This document shows, piece by piece, positions 32,233-45,000 of a stretch of DNA of 64,000 bases. A program made the translations under genes and the position numbers. The stretch lies in the NCBI GenBank assembly GCA_014871385.1, contig CM026426.1, positions 71,886,756 through 71,950,755 on the forward strand. The letters are read 5' to 3'. Numbering within the stretch: the first letter of the stretch is position 1; each line of letters opens with the position of its first letter. The notes below the pieces were generated by a model. It searched no databases. It was given only the letters and a program-made list of their open reading frames with translations, and had not been told where the DNA came from. The stretch is from Ceratodon purpureus (lineage: Eukaryota; Streptophyta; Bryopsida; Pseudoditrichales; Ditrichaceae).

Positions 32233-34271
32233 ATATTCTTTGACATCTTTTTTCATTCGTGGCCAATAATAATGTCGCTTGACTGCCATATAGGTCTTTT
32301 GAAAACCTGGATGGCCTGCTATTGGAATATCATGAAGGTTATTCATAATATTGAGTCTATATTCCCCAACCTTGGGAATACAGACTCTGCCACTATAATA
32401 TAAAACTTCATCTTTCAATTCAAAAGACTTAAACTTATCAATTTCGTTCACAGTTCTAGCTTCCTTAGATAGACTTTCAAATGGAATTTTAAAGAAATCG
32501 TCATTAGGATAATGCAATTTGATTTCATCCATCAGAGAATTTCTGATGCATGAAACAGCATTTGCTAGCGGTCTTCTAGAAAGAGCATCAGCCACCACAT
32601 TTTCCTTACCTTTAACATATTCCATTTCAAAATCAAACTCTTGTAACAATTCCATCCACCTACACTGCCTTCTAGTCAAATTCGATTGGGTTGATAAATA
32701 TTTCAAAGACTAGTGATTGGTTTCTATCTTAAACCTTACTCCTGGTAAATAATGCCTCCAAACCTTCAAAGAATGAATGACTGCTAGTAGTTCCTTCTCG
32801 TGTACTAGATAATTTAACTCAGCGGAATTCAATTTACGAGATTCATATGCAACTATCTTTCTATCTTGCATCAAAACTGTACCAATAGCTAAATCGCTAG
32901 TGTCGGTACACAATATTATGTTTCCTTTCAAGGGATTTATAATAGTCAAAACAGGAGTTTGGGTTAATCTGACTTCAAAGTTTGAAAACTCAAGTCACAC
33001 TCAGCAGTCCAATCTATTCCATTACCCTTTCCTTTCAACAAATTGGTAATAGGAGCAGCTATTTTAGAAAATCCTTTGACAAATCTTCTATAATAGCTTA
33101 TAAGACCTAGGAAACTTCTCACTTCACTCTTGTCTTTTGGTATTGGCCACTCAGCAACTACCTTGACCTTCCTAGGATCTACTGAGATTCCCTCATCAAA
33201 AACGATGTGACCATGGAATTCAATATGAGAGGTAAAGAAATCACACTTACTTAGCTTAGCATATAACTTATTCGCTCTCAGAATTCCAAAAACTTGTTTA
33301 AGATGTTTCTTATGTTCTTCAACATTCTTAGAATATATAAGAATATCATCCATAAATACTTACACAAATTTACCCAAATGATCACGAAATAAGGAATTCA
33401 TCAAAGTCATAAACGTAGCAGGAGCATTTGTCAGTCCAAAAGGCATTACATCATACTCGTAATGACCTAAATGCGATCTGAAGCCTGTTTTCGGAATGTC
33501 CGACTCTTTAATTCAAATTTGATGATAACCACTCTTCAAATCTATCTTGGAAAATATTTTTGATCCATGTAAGTGATCAAAAATATCATCAACACGGTGC
33601 AATGGAAACCTATTCTTGACAGTGAGTTCATTAAGACCACGATAATCTACACATAATCTTAATGATCCATCTTTCTTCTTAACAAAGAGGACCGGGGCAC
33701 CCCAAGGTGATTTGCTAAGTCTAATGTAACCTTTATTCAACAAATCTTTCAATTCATTCTCCAGCTCAACATTTTGAGTTAGAGAATGACGATAGGGTGC
33801 CCTAGCAATAAGAGCGGCATCGACAATTAAATCTATAGCGTGATCAACATCTCTCCTAGGTGGCAATTCCGTCAACTCTTCAGGAAATATATCTTTAAAT
33901 TCATCCAAGAATTCATCCACTTTTTTGTTATCCTTACTTTCATCCTCAACTTCACTCACATGTATTAGAAATACTTCGTGGTTTTTCCTAATAGATCGTT
34001 TCATTTGTAAATGAGAAAGCATAGGGACCCTTGGTGAAGATCTCTTACCTCTTATGGTGAAAGATTCCCCGTTGTGAAGCTTTCCATGGACTGCTCCCTC
34101 CTTGCATGCAATCCATGCGTCCACTTGCTTCAGCCACGCCATCTCTAATATCACCTCATATCGTGTTCCATTCCAAACTTCAAAGTCCACCTCATTATCT
34201 ACACCTTGAATGTTCACATGAACCTTCAACATGCGGTGAGTGATAGAACTAGTTTGGTTGTTTGGTAACAA
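32233..34271 (-). pseudogene. Gypsy reverse transcriptase, RNase H and integrase N-terminus (fossil)
   Basis: The central pol region. Reverse transcriptase is recognised from [48 protein letters not shown] and MDDILIYSKN, followed by the VRSFLGLISYYRRFVKGFSK thumb/connection block. RNase H is seen in ILCTDTSDLAIG and NVVADALSRRPL. The integrase zinc region starts with HPGFQKTYMAVKRHYYWPRM and is cut by the hAT. Family layout is normal for Ty3/gypsy. Broken. Confidence 0.9.
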
Positions 34272-34274
34272 AAC

Positions 34275-35564
34275 TTAGCAAGGTTTGATAGGAACTAAGG
34301 GAAGTCCTATCTTATGAGCAAATGAAGTTGATATCATATTGTGAGTGCTACCAAAATCAATACAAATCATAGAAGAGAAGGAAGAGTTCAGAAAGCCTTT
34401 GATTTGGAGCACCGTTGGATCTTGCTCCACTTCCATGTTCATAATAGCACCTAAGACAGTTGGGACAACATCCTTGCTTGGCTCTCCATCAGATGTATCT
34501 TCATCTCCTTGCTCCACCTCCAAAGCTGCTGTCTTCCTTTTGGATGATGGACACTCAAAGCTTCGATGTCCAGGCTTATAACACCTAAAGCAAAGACCTT
34601 TCTTCACATGCTCCTCCTGCTCTTCTTTGCTCAACATGGCACCCCTCTGTCCTGGGTTGAACTTGGAACCTTGAGAGGGATTCGAACCTTGAGAGAACTT
34701 TGAAGACTTAAAGTTATTAGACCGATTGAACTCAGAGGACCTCTTTCCCAACAAACTCTTGTTCTTCTCTATCTTGCTATTAACCACCCTCTCAAAGTTC
34801 AAAGCCAAACCATAAGCATCATCTAGAGTTCTTGGATGATATGCATTGACTTTAAATCTAATTGAATCCTTTAAGTTACAAAGAAAGAGCTCAACCCTAT
34901 CACTTTCACCCCAATTGGGAAAATAGACAATATGTAAATCAAACTTTGACTTGTATTAGGTTACAGACAAACTTCCCTGTTTCAAGTCATAGAGCCCTTG
35001 GCGCATGTCTTCTCCGTAATTCCCAGGAAGGAATTCTTGAAGAAACAAGTGCTTGAAAGTGCTCCAATTTGATAAAGGTTGAAGTCCACAATTCTCCCGG
35101 TTGTTCTTCAAATTATCGTACCACACACGAGCTTTGTCTTGAAGACAAATCACCATAGCCTTGATCTTGTCATCATCTTGGTAATCTGAAGTGAAGAAGT
35201 CCTCCAGCATGGAAATAAAAGACTTGACCTCCTCCGGTTTGTAGTTCCTTCCCCCAAAAGAAGGCTTGAAAGGATACTTCCTCAAGTCTTTCAAAACATC
35301 AACCCTTCTAGGACCAGGACCCCTCAACGTAGATGTTGCAACAGACTCTATCTCTCTTGACCTAACAAGTAAAGATGAAGGAGGGCAAGGAGTGTTCGAA
35401 CGAACACCTCTGGGAAGAGGTGGAGCTCTAGATTGTACAGAATCCCCTCTAGGAAGAGGAGGAGCTCTAGATTGAACAGAATCCAAAATTTTCCTCATTG
35501 CTCCCATCACTCCTCTCATAATCCTCTCTTCCAAATCCACAAGAGGATCAACTCTCCCTTCCAA
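34275..35564 (-). pseudogene. Gypsy gag with zinc knuckle and protease region (fossil)
   Basis: A capsid-like region (KSFISMLEDFFTSDYQDDDK; KARVWYDNLKNN) is followed by a CCHC zinc knuckle (CFRCYKPGHRSFEC) and, at the 3' end, a retropepsin-like stretch (ICIDFGSTHNMIS). A short duplicated Arg/Pro-rich segment lies near the start. Broken. Confidence 0.85.
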
Positions 35565-35585
35565 ACCCTATAGAGGATCCATATT

Positions 35586-35597
35586 GCTCTGATACCA
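35586..35597 (-). other. Primer binding site, initiator-Met tRNA type
   Basis: TGGTATCAGAGC on the minus strand, two bases inside the 5' LTR, complementary to the 3' end of plant initiator tRNA-Met. Confidence 0.92.
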
Positions 35598-35599
35598 AT

Positions 35600-36352
35600 T
35601 GTAACAAACCTTCCAACAGGTTTGCCACCAACTCTCAAACAAAAAGACAAATAAGACAAGGGAAAGATAAAAACTCAATAAACTACAACAGAACTACAAA
35701 GATCAAAATATATTGACTGAAGTCTCACCACCCAACCATAGAGAAGTGATCACCCGAGAAGTGTTTCCCATCTCACCCCCGAGCCTTTATATATGAGTTC
35801 CTTCCCAAAAGGAACTATAGTCTATCTTAGGCTATGTCCCAGAGTCTAGCCTATTCATAGATCATTCTATCTCCTTTACTCCTATCTTTGGAGTAAAGGT
35901 AATCCACAAATCCTTCTAGGTTCTTCTATGTCTTCAACTCAGAGACTCTTCTAGATCTTTCCATCTCCTTTACTCCTATATCTGGAGTAAAGATAATCCA
36001 TAGATCATTCTAGATCCTTCTATCTCTTTAACTCAGAGACTCTTCTAGATCTTTACTCCTATATTTAGAGTAAAGCTAATTCACTACTAGCAGTAGTCTA
36101 ATTCTAGTGTACCTCATCTTGAGTTGTCTAACTCTTGTACAGATGTTCATAATCTTGGAGTGGTCTGACTCCAATGCACTAAATATAGGGCTGTCTAACT
36201 CCAGTGCACATGTTCTCAATCTAGAGTTGTCTGACTCCGGTCCATCCATCCTCAGCTGGGAGTTGTCTGACTCCTTTCATCCTCTGCTTACACACTGTCC
36301 AATGTGATTAGAAGATTTCATTCATCCATCTATCAATGTAAGTTACCTTACA
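35600..36352 (-). repeat. 5' LTR of the gypsy element (753 bp)
   Basis: Partner of 6184-6882. The TATATATGAG near 35790 (also in the other LTR) is a possible TATA region on the opposite strand sense. The extra length comes from one more internal TTTACTCC...GGAGTAAAG-type unit. Confidence 0.95.
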
Positions 36353-38481
36353 AATGCTAATGCAATTTTACGGTCCCCTGCTTGGACATTTTTTGGGTTG
36401 TTCTTTGCCCACATCTCCTTCCTTGCAACCCCGAAGTCATTCCCCCATCCCTCCCTCACTGATATCATAGGCCCTCTGAAAGTCCAACATTCAAAATGAT
36501 AAGGTCAATCCACAAAAACGAGGGGCTATGCAATTGCCCCCTTCACTCTAAAATGGCATTGGAAACTCATAATTTGGCATTGTTCCTAAAGTGCTTGGCA
36601 TTGGTGACTTCTTGGTGGAGAAGTAATTGTTATTGACGTAGTAAACAGTGTTGTTCTATTCCGTTGGCACGTTGAAAAGGCCTCTAAGCGGAACAGCTCA
36701 TAAAGCGAGAATCCCCTCTATAACCTTGACTTTGTGACTTTTATTTACCTTACTCCAAGTTTTTTTCCAATTAGATGCTTAATTGAGCTACTTTTGACTT
36801 TCTAAATTGAGCAACTCCAAAGAAATTGTTGTTAATATCTCAAATTTTTCCTTTAAAGTAGAAGTTTGGAGTGCAGTGGTAGAATTGCTCAATGGAATAA
36901 GTCAAAAGTGGTTCTATTATTATGTGATAAGAGGGATTTGAGAGCTTTTACCAAATTAGGGTTTCAAAGAATAAGAGGCTAATTCTGTTTAACATAATCA
37001 GACACTTGATTTAATTTGACAATTAGTCAGAGCAAACATAAAGACCATGAATGGTGCAAAATTACATTGTTTTGTGCTCAAAGACTATGCTTATCTAATG
37101 CATCTTAATTTTGACATTGCCAAGGAATGTAGATTTAAAAGGTATTGACTTATAGTGTTACGGATGAAGGTGGAACAATGTTAAGTTTAAGGGCTTGCCC
37201 TAAAAGTGACAAGGACTGTATTGTTGAGGTTCTTGGACTGAGGTTTTGATTAATTGGATATGTTTTGGATTGGAATTGATATTAATATATTGTGGTTGAA
37301 CTTTTCTTGTATTTTAAGGTTTAAGGTTTGATAGAAACTTAAAATTTCGAGTGCTACTATAGTCTTCTTTAGAAACAATATCTCTCTTTGTGATGTGCTT
37401 TTATATTCCCTTATGCCTTATATTATTTGCAGTGTTAATCAAATTCTCTATAATTATAATCTCAACTCTAATAGTAGTGGATGATCTTATGTGAGATGTA
37501 TTAAAAATCAAATGTAAGCTTAATTTTGCTCAAAGTAGAAGTAGACCTTGGCAAAGACAAATCCAAAATAGAGCATATGTAGACTTCAATGCATAAGTGA
37601 TATTTGACCCAAAAAGATCTTCTTTTTGAACCTTGTAGAGAGTAGGTACTGCTAGAAAAAATTATAATAATGTTGCAAAATCCCTTATAGGACCATTCAG
37701 AATGAAAAAGAATAGATGACTCTTCATACAAGTGGTGGTGGTCAACATTAGTCATATGATTTTGAAATAACTCTCTAGAAGAGAGTTCAAATATATTTTT
37801 GAGAGAGACAACAATTATCCAAAGTTCTTTTATAGATTCTCAAAAAAGAAGCTAGAGAAAAGCTTTCATGCTTCTATAAAGTTTAGGCAATCAAGTAGAT
37901 GTAGTATGAAAATCAAATAATCTTTTTCAATTGAACTTTTTTATATGCCATATGAAACCAGGTTTGGAAGCAACTTCTCATGTGATATTTAAAGACATGT
38001 AAAGTTTAGATGACAATATAGCTTGAAGATTAATCTATCTTTAAAAAATGATCTAATTTTTTTTTTTGACTATATTGCACTATTTTTGCATTTATAAGTG
38101 AAATTTTGGATAAAAGGACCATTCCAACATGTATGTTTTAGATCTACAATGAAGATTGAATTTGTTTTAAAAGAAAAGAAGCAAAACCAAGAGAAGTTGT
38201 CATCTTCAAAGAGGGAGATCGACAAGAAGATAGTGCCAAAGTATGATGCTTTTAGGCAATACATGGGGCTCAAGTACACAGACAAGAAAATAGAGAAAAT
38301 TGAATCATAGACGTCCAATTAAAGATACTCTATTCCAAAGATACTCTATGCCAAGCAAGTTTTTAAAGATAATTCTCTATATCAATTATTATATAGGGAC
38401 GACATGTGCAAAGAAGAATAGTGATAGATGCGACGAGGTCATTGTTGCAAAGTTTAGGCAAGTAAAAGGCACGTCTCAAAA
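36353..38481. other. AT-rich intergenic sequence
   Basis: Only short frames and no family recognised. A and T runs and decayed-looking repeats suggest old transposon debris. Confidence 0.4.
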
Positions 38482-38690
38482 TGTAAGGTAATTAAAGATG
38501 ATGGATGAATAAATGGAATCTCCTAATCACATGTGGCAGTGAATAAGCAGAGGGTAAGAGGAGCCACACAACTAGATGAGGATGGATGCATCGGAGTTAG
38601 ACAACTCCAGATTAAAAACATGTGTACAAGGGTTAAACAATTCAAGATGAGGTGCACTAAAATTAGACTACTATGCTTTATTTGGATGAT
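38482..38690 (+). repeat. Old LTR fragment related to the gypsy LTR
   Basis: It begins TGTAAGGTAATTAAAGATG and follows the gypsy LTR sequence (in LTR sense, plus strand) for about 200 bp through ATGGATGCATCGGAGTTAGA, ACATGTGTACAAGGGTTAAA and CAAGATGAGGTGCACTAAAA, with many differences. It is an older relative in the orientation opposite to the intact element; the rest of it is not seen. Confidence 0.75.
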
Positions 38691-40573
38691 GACAAGGCGT
38701 GTGAGACCTCAAGGTTCACCTTGAAATACATAGCTTGGAGGAAATCAAAACTAAAGTATAGATATCAAGATAGAAGTATGAGCATATACAAGTAGATAAA
38801 GAAGTGCATCAAGCCAACAACTTAAGGCTTTGCATTTCTGGGGTTTCATGGTCTTGAAATTTTGTGACAATTTTGCAATTGTGAATTTATAGTAGTATGC
38901 ATTTTAATAATTTTGTTGCAGTTAAATAATTTTCTTAATAAGTGTATGAAGATAGTTATCCTAGTATTGTATTAATGACTCAAAGTTGAAGATACACGAC
39001 TTTTGCTTCTTTTAGATGTAGTTCTCAAATTCATGATATCATAGATGAAATAGATGTAGAACTTCGTATCATATGAATTGCAATTTGTGATTACCTTTTA
39101 TATTATTCTTATAAAGATGCTCCAACTTTCATCTTTAAATCGAAACGGAAAGCTTGACCAATATCAACATCTTTTCCAAACAAAATCATTTAAATACTGT
39201 ACATTTTTTTATCAAGCATTTACCTTAACTATTCTTTGGAACTTGTACAGATTTTATCAATAATTTGCGTCAACTATTATAATAAACAACTATTTTTATG
39301 AACTAGAAAGTTATGTATCGTAATTAAAAACAACATAATTAGATGTATACTCAATTGAATATCTCAAATTGTATATTTGATGCATGACCAGGCTAAATGT
39401 TAAATGAACACTAACTTCGTATCTTTGAATAGATTTGGTATTTTTAATTACACTACTCTACAACCTTGCATAGTTGACTTGCATTGGGGTCTCCCAAAAT
39501 AATAATGATTTGATGTGTCTCAGCCGTTGTAGCTTCTGATCGAGAAGATCTCTCTAGACTCCTGTATTGATATCTCAAAATCACATATCCGCACAAGATA
39601 AAACAACCTATATAGGCAAAACGATTGGTGTCCCTTGTTCCCATTGTTGAATTTTTTCTAAAATCCTGCATAAAGACAAATGTCAAAAATAAGGAGAGGA
39701 AATGAAATTTTATTTTTTAGACAAAGTATGAATTTGTTGTGATTTTTTGGAGAGTCTCCTATCCAATTGATCTAAAAGAATCTCTACACTATCTCCAAAC
39801 CAAGAAAAGGTGTATCTATAAAGGCCATCTAATTCATCTATAATGGTCATTACATATAAAAAAATTCCAACTTGTTTAAACTATATGAAAAAATCTGTTT
39901 TGATTGAATATGAATAATCATCTCAGTAATTTTCACTACAATTGAACGGTATACAAGAGTTCTTACTTTTCTTAATCACTGCACAGACATGCGCGTGAAG
40001 ACATTGCGTTTACGAACACCGTGTCAACAAGAGTACCAACAACATCAAAATGCTCATAATGCACATGTACTAGACTCTTCAATCACCTAGAATTGATGGT
40101 GCTTTCCAAAGGATTGAAGACAAAGTTGACCGCTAACGTTTCCTTTACAAATTTATTTTAATCCTTATGGGTTCTTAAAATAGATGCCAAAATAATCTAA
40201 TATATAAAGTTTTTGCTATTCTTTGATCCTTTTTAGGATAGATAAGTGGTAAAATTATACGTGAAATGCCATGCATCCGTAACAAGATGATTAGCAAAAG
40301 CCATATTTTTCTACTCTATTTACAAAATTAAAGGAAACACATGGAATTTCTTCCATTGAAAACACTAGTGATCTTCTTAAGCTTTTTCATCTATCTGATA
40401 AACAAAAAAAGTCTCTTAGATTTTGCAAGTACCTCTCTAAAATGAATTTTATAAAGCACGATTCCAGAATGTGCGTTAATTTTTGGAAGTTCAAATGTTG
40501 CAACTTCTAAGGTTAACATGGAAGTTTTTTACTAATTAAAAATTCACTATCAAGTGCACAAGGCACACTTTGG
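38691..40573. other. AT-rich intergenic sequence
   Basis: No ORF, RNA gene or clear repeat could be supported. Confidence 0.4.
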
Positions 40574-40860
40574 CAGGACATCCCCCACGCTGGGACTTAC
40601 CAAGTGCTACGAGCGTTTTTCGGAGGGGCAGGGTTGATGAGCCCTTAGTTTTTGGTTTTTTATTTTAAAATTCCCAAGAGAATCTCCCTAGAGTAATTTG
40701 GGGCCGCAGGCCCCATTTTTAAATTCAAAATTACCAAAAATGGCCTTGGGGGGGTCCAAATTGAAAATTTTAGGGTTTTGGAAGAAAAAAGCCAACCAAT
40801 GGGAGTGGCTCCTAAAAATGCTCGCAGCACTAGGTAAGTCCCAGCGTGGGGGATGTCCTG
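40574..40860. mobile_element. 287-bp MITE with about 47-bp terminal inverted repeats
   Basis: The left end CAGGACATCCCCCACGCTGG is matched by the reverse complement of the right end, with four or so differences over 47 bp (40574-40620 and 40814-40860). The flanks read ACAAGGCACACT and ACAAGGCATACT near each side, so a duplicated target of up to 12 bp with one change is possible, the ends then lying a few bases outside. Internal sequence is non-coding. Superfamily not assigned. Confidence 0.8.
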
Positions 40861-41996
40861 TCCACGCCCACAAGGCATACTGGAAGGTTAAGTTACTACT
40901 CTTGGTTTTCAAGGTAAAATAGACACCCACACTAAAACTTGATGAAATATTCCAAATGCGTTTTGATTTATTGAATTTGAACCTTATAAATTTGTTATAG
41001 ATTGGATTGTACAATAACTTTGAATATTTGAGAAATGCCAAACCAATGGATACAAATATAATAATGTTGATCAAGTGAGAGATTGCAAAATTTAGTTACC
41101 AATACAGGAAGTAACAACTTTGGAATGCAATTTCTTGTAGTATGAATCTTGGATTGTGATGTTTTTTTAATAGGACAATATGTAAGTAAAGAACATGCTT
41201 AACAAATTTAAGACTGAATAGAGAAATACCGTAAGAGATATGCATTTTTGAATGACAAGAGGTTGCGACAAAAAATTGGGCATACTAAAATTATTTGTTG
41301 TCCAACAATTTCCCTTGCATTTAAATTTATCTCCTATGCAGTTTGTCATTGTAGAAAAACAAGTGACAAATTTCTTATTGGAATTGTTGGTTGCGTTAGA
41401 GAAAAGATTGATTTTCTTTTTTTCTTTTTTTCTACAACTCTTGAAAAAATTGGTGTATATCTTTAATGCAATTAAGCATGCCATTCATTAAAAAAACATG
41501 TAAATTTAGGCAAAACTATTTTGCTTGTAAGGGATGCAAATTTTATATTTTTGTATTAGGCATTGGAATTACAATGAATGTTTGAAGGAAACATAAAGTG
41601 AAGAAAATTCATCTCAATTATATCTAAAAGAATGAATCAACCATAGTAATGAGTCCAAATTTCATTACAATTGGTACACTTAAACTCATTACACTACTTC
41701 AGCTTCAATCAAAAGGAGATCAATTTCATGGAAAATAAATAAATTAGCTCAAATGACTTCAACTCGATCTCATGACAAATTAAAATTAGTTGTGTCTTCC
41801 TTATTCCCCACATCATGTCTTTGTCTTTTTGTTAATAAGTTTTAAAATGAGACATACAAACATTGAGCAAAGAAAAAAGAAGTGATCATGAGTCAATATA
41901 ATTTGAAATTTAATGAAGTACCATGGGGAGTAGCATGAATTGGAGGGGCAAGAAAAGTAAAAAGAAGATAGTACTAAGATTGTGCATTATGCTTCC
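40861..41996. other. AT-rich intergenic sequence
   Basis: Short frames only. A run of T/C near 41415 gives low-complexity ORFs that are not genes. Confidence 0.4.
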
Positions 41997-42092
41997 CAGC
42001 TAGTCTGGCAGGGGGGTTTAAACCCACGCCTCCATGATGCCGGTTGAATATTTTGTGAACTGTCCTAGTCGTTACCCACTCTTCCAGCCCAT
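41997..42092 (-). ncRNA. tRNA-like sequence, SINE head or tRNA pseudogene
   Basis: The minus strand reads GGGCTGGAAGAGTGGGTAAC, like the start and A box of a long-variable-arm tRNA (Leu/Ser type). About 50 bases later comes GGCGTGGGTTTAAACCCCCC, a B box in TPsiC-arm context. The wide spacing fits a type II tRNA. Stems are imperfect and no functional anticodon arm is clear. The 3' end passes into T/C-rich sequence. A tRNA-derived SINE is the best guess. Confidence 0.4.
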
Positions 42093-45000
42093 CTCTCCAA
42101 CATTGGAGGTGACGCTCACATACCTTGGGATCTCCGGGAAGGTCGGCGCTTTAGAGGTTCCATAATAAAATAGCTTAATTCCAGATATTATAGTAAAGCA
42201 TAAAAAGATCTATAAATTTGATCTAAAATTGAAATAAAAAGTAAAATAACTCGAAATAGAAAGTAAAAGGATCAGAAATAGACTCTACTTCTTTTGAGAA
42301 TAAAATAGTAAATAAAGGCTCAAGGGTGAAAAGGTGAGACACTTCTTCTGTAATCTCTTCTCTATAGTTGAGTAGTGAACCTCAGACAATAAATTTTGGT
42401 GCCTTATAGTTTATATTTATTATATCATATATGTGTTGAGTTTTTAATTCATCTTTGTCTTTATAATTGTGAATTTTATTTGGAAGTTAGTGGCAAACAT
42501 GTGGGAGGTTTGTTACAGAAAAGAAGAAGAAGATAAACAACCTTCTATTGCAAGGCTTCACTTACAACCCAAATCATGTAATAACACAAAGAACAAGTGT
42601 ATGGCATGGTGTTTGAGAATGCATTTGTTGCATTTATTGTGATATTTCACAATACAAACAATTGACAAATTGGATGGCAACAAATGTATGGAAGAGACCC
42701 TAAAAGGAAATAATGAGTGTACATATGTGGAAGAAAGCAAACAAAGACCTAGTTTTGCTGTACCAAGGGCATATGCTCTTAAACATGTACTTTTGTGGAG
42801 CAAAATTAGACCCCTCCTGCAATTCAAGTTCAAGAAAATTAATAGTTCAAACATATAAGGAAGTATGGCCATAGCAATGCACTCAAAATGGGCACTTAAT
42901 TGGGAACCAGTAATAGAAGGAAAGAGCTTTCTCCTCATTTTGCCACTGTAGCATTCGTACATCAGTTTGTCATAGAATCATCCATTCTCAAACATGTCTT
43001 GCATGACTTATCTCTAGTAGCCTTGGTATATAGTAATGATGTTTGATGATTGGAGAAAGGGGACCCTTGCAGTGTAGTTCATCACCTTAAGTTGCAAAGA
43101 AGAAAGATATACTCTTATCTTCACAACATTGAAATACATGATGGTCAACTTAGAGGTTGTCTTCTATCATAGTTGACAACGTCTAATAATAAGTTCAATT
43201 CTCCACCACATTAGAGCACAACACATCAATAAGTTCAACTCCCCACTACATTACAAACTTGTGCCTTTTCTCTAGAACACTATAAAATACAAGTCATTAA
43301 TTTGGACATTTCAAATTGTTCTACAAGAAGGTTTGGCTCATTTCACATGTCCTTCTATATTTTTTGCAAGTATGTAAGGCTTGGCTAGCGATGGAAAATG
43401 TCGTAATGCGAGTGGTGAGCGGTGAATGATAATTCTACAGATCTTTGGATAGATTTTTGCACATGAATTATGTCCTATAACAATATATTTAGGGTGGAAT
43501 TTTGATAGGATTATAATTAAATCACATAATGGAGCCTATAATTGTTGGTCATTACTTTATCATATGCTAGTGGGATCCATCAATGTGCTTGGATGAAAAA
43601 CCAATGAAACAACATTTAAAGTTACATTTTTTAGAGCAAGGTGCTTTATTAAAAAGAAAATTTTAATAATTATTATAGAATAATATAATGCCTTCATTCC
43701 CACATGTATACACACAAGGCTCACAAAATCCTATTTGCATGGCAATAGTATTTCACCCATTACATTTACAAAAAGCAATATACACAATGCTCATTGCCTT
43801 GAACCTAGATGTGTATTTAGAATGTATGCTGCTAAGCTTTAGTATATTTGCTAATGTTGCTTTTGCCAAACATAAAAATATCTTCCTAGTCATTTTACCA
43901 AAATACAATTAACAAATAAAAAACCTAAAGTGTAACTAATGCTTCAAGAATGTGAAAAACTATACTATTAGAAATGCAAGGAACCAACAAAAATAGAAAC
44001 CAAGGGCATCAACACATACAATAATTCTTGTACCTAAGCCTTTTATGGAATGAGGAATATCCTTTATTTAAAGTATGCAAAGTTGCAATTTACAAGGGAT
44101 GAATGGCATTCAGAGATCATTGGCCATTCCAAAAATGCACATTCATTTGAGACAATTGCAATAAAAAAAACTCAGAATTATTTCCTCTTTTGCTCACAAA
44201 TTTTTACATAAAAAGCCAATGATTCAGAAAAGTGCATTCTAGTAAATTCTACATCAACACAATAAAAAATGTTTGTTGCCATGCCAAGAAATGCAAGCTT
44301 CAACATTGCACGCTTTGTCTAGACGTGTAGTATCACTTCTAGCAATAGATTGTAGACAGGAGGATATTAAAGGAGTCAATACCCAAATCCAAGATGAAAA
44401 CACTAAATGCGCCAAAGTATTTCACAAAGTATTATGGCACTTGGAAGAAAGCAAAATTGTGTAGGGTACACCTTGAAGACGGTGTGGTGGGCAAACACCT
44501 ACACTAGCAACTTCGAGCACTACAACAACCAACATTTTTTAATTTTTTGAAAGAATAACATTGGGATGGTATAAATAATAGCCCCACAATAAATGCTATG
44601 GCGCAAGAAATATAAACACTTTTAGGATAGAAATGAAAAAAAAATTATATGTTTGCACCACTTGAAACACGTCTACATAGAATAAAGATACATAAGTATC
44701 ATGTGCCATATTGATACCAATGGAAAGTTGAGATAATCATCTGCCACCCTAATACATCAAACCACAAACAACAACAACAACAACAACAACATCTAATCAG
44801 TAGTAGGAAAAACATCAAATTTGAATGATTGAAGATATCAAGTCGACCTACAAAAGTTGTCTTGTGTTCACAGGCACAATCCATTATGGACGATGAGTCT
44901 CCAAACCACAAAAAAAAACCCGCAAAGCTATACATGTTGTCTACATTGTAAAGTTAAAAGCATGTTTGATCAACAATGAGGGTGATCAAAGCAAGAAAGT

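Larger units (their letters stand above)
6184..36352 (-). mobile_element. Ty3/gypsy LTR retrotransposon (chromovirus-like), split by a nested hAT
   Basis: A fossil element on the minus strand. The 5' LTR is at 35600-36352 and the 3' LTR at 6184-6882. Next to the 5' LTR is an initiator-Met primer site, and next to the 3' LTR a purine tract. Parts in order on the minus strand are gag with zinc knuckle, protease, reverse transcriptase, RNase H, integrase and a C-terminal chromodomain. Without the 24.2-kb hAT it would be about 6.0 kb. It is broken, with several breaks in addition to the insertion. By eye the LTRs differ at 8-10 of roughly 600 alignable positions plus length changes in a tandem area, so it is fairly young. 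The flanking pentamers AATCC and AATGC may be a target duplication with one difference. Confidence 0.92.

Noticed and set aside
41248-41491. Short ORFs with Phe-rich tails
   Set aside because: The tail is translation of a T/C low-complexity run.
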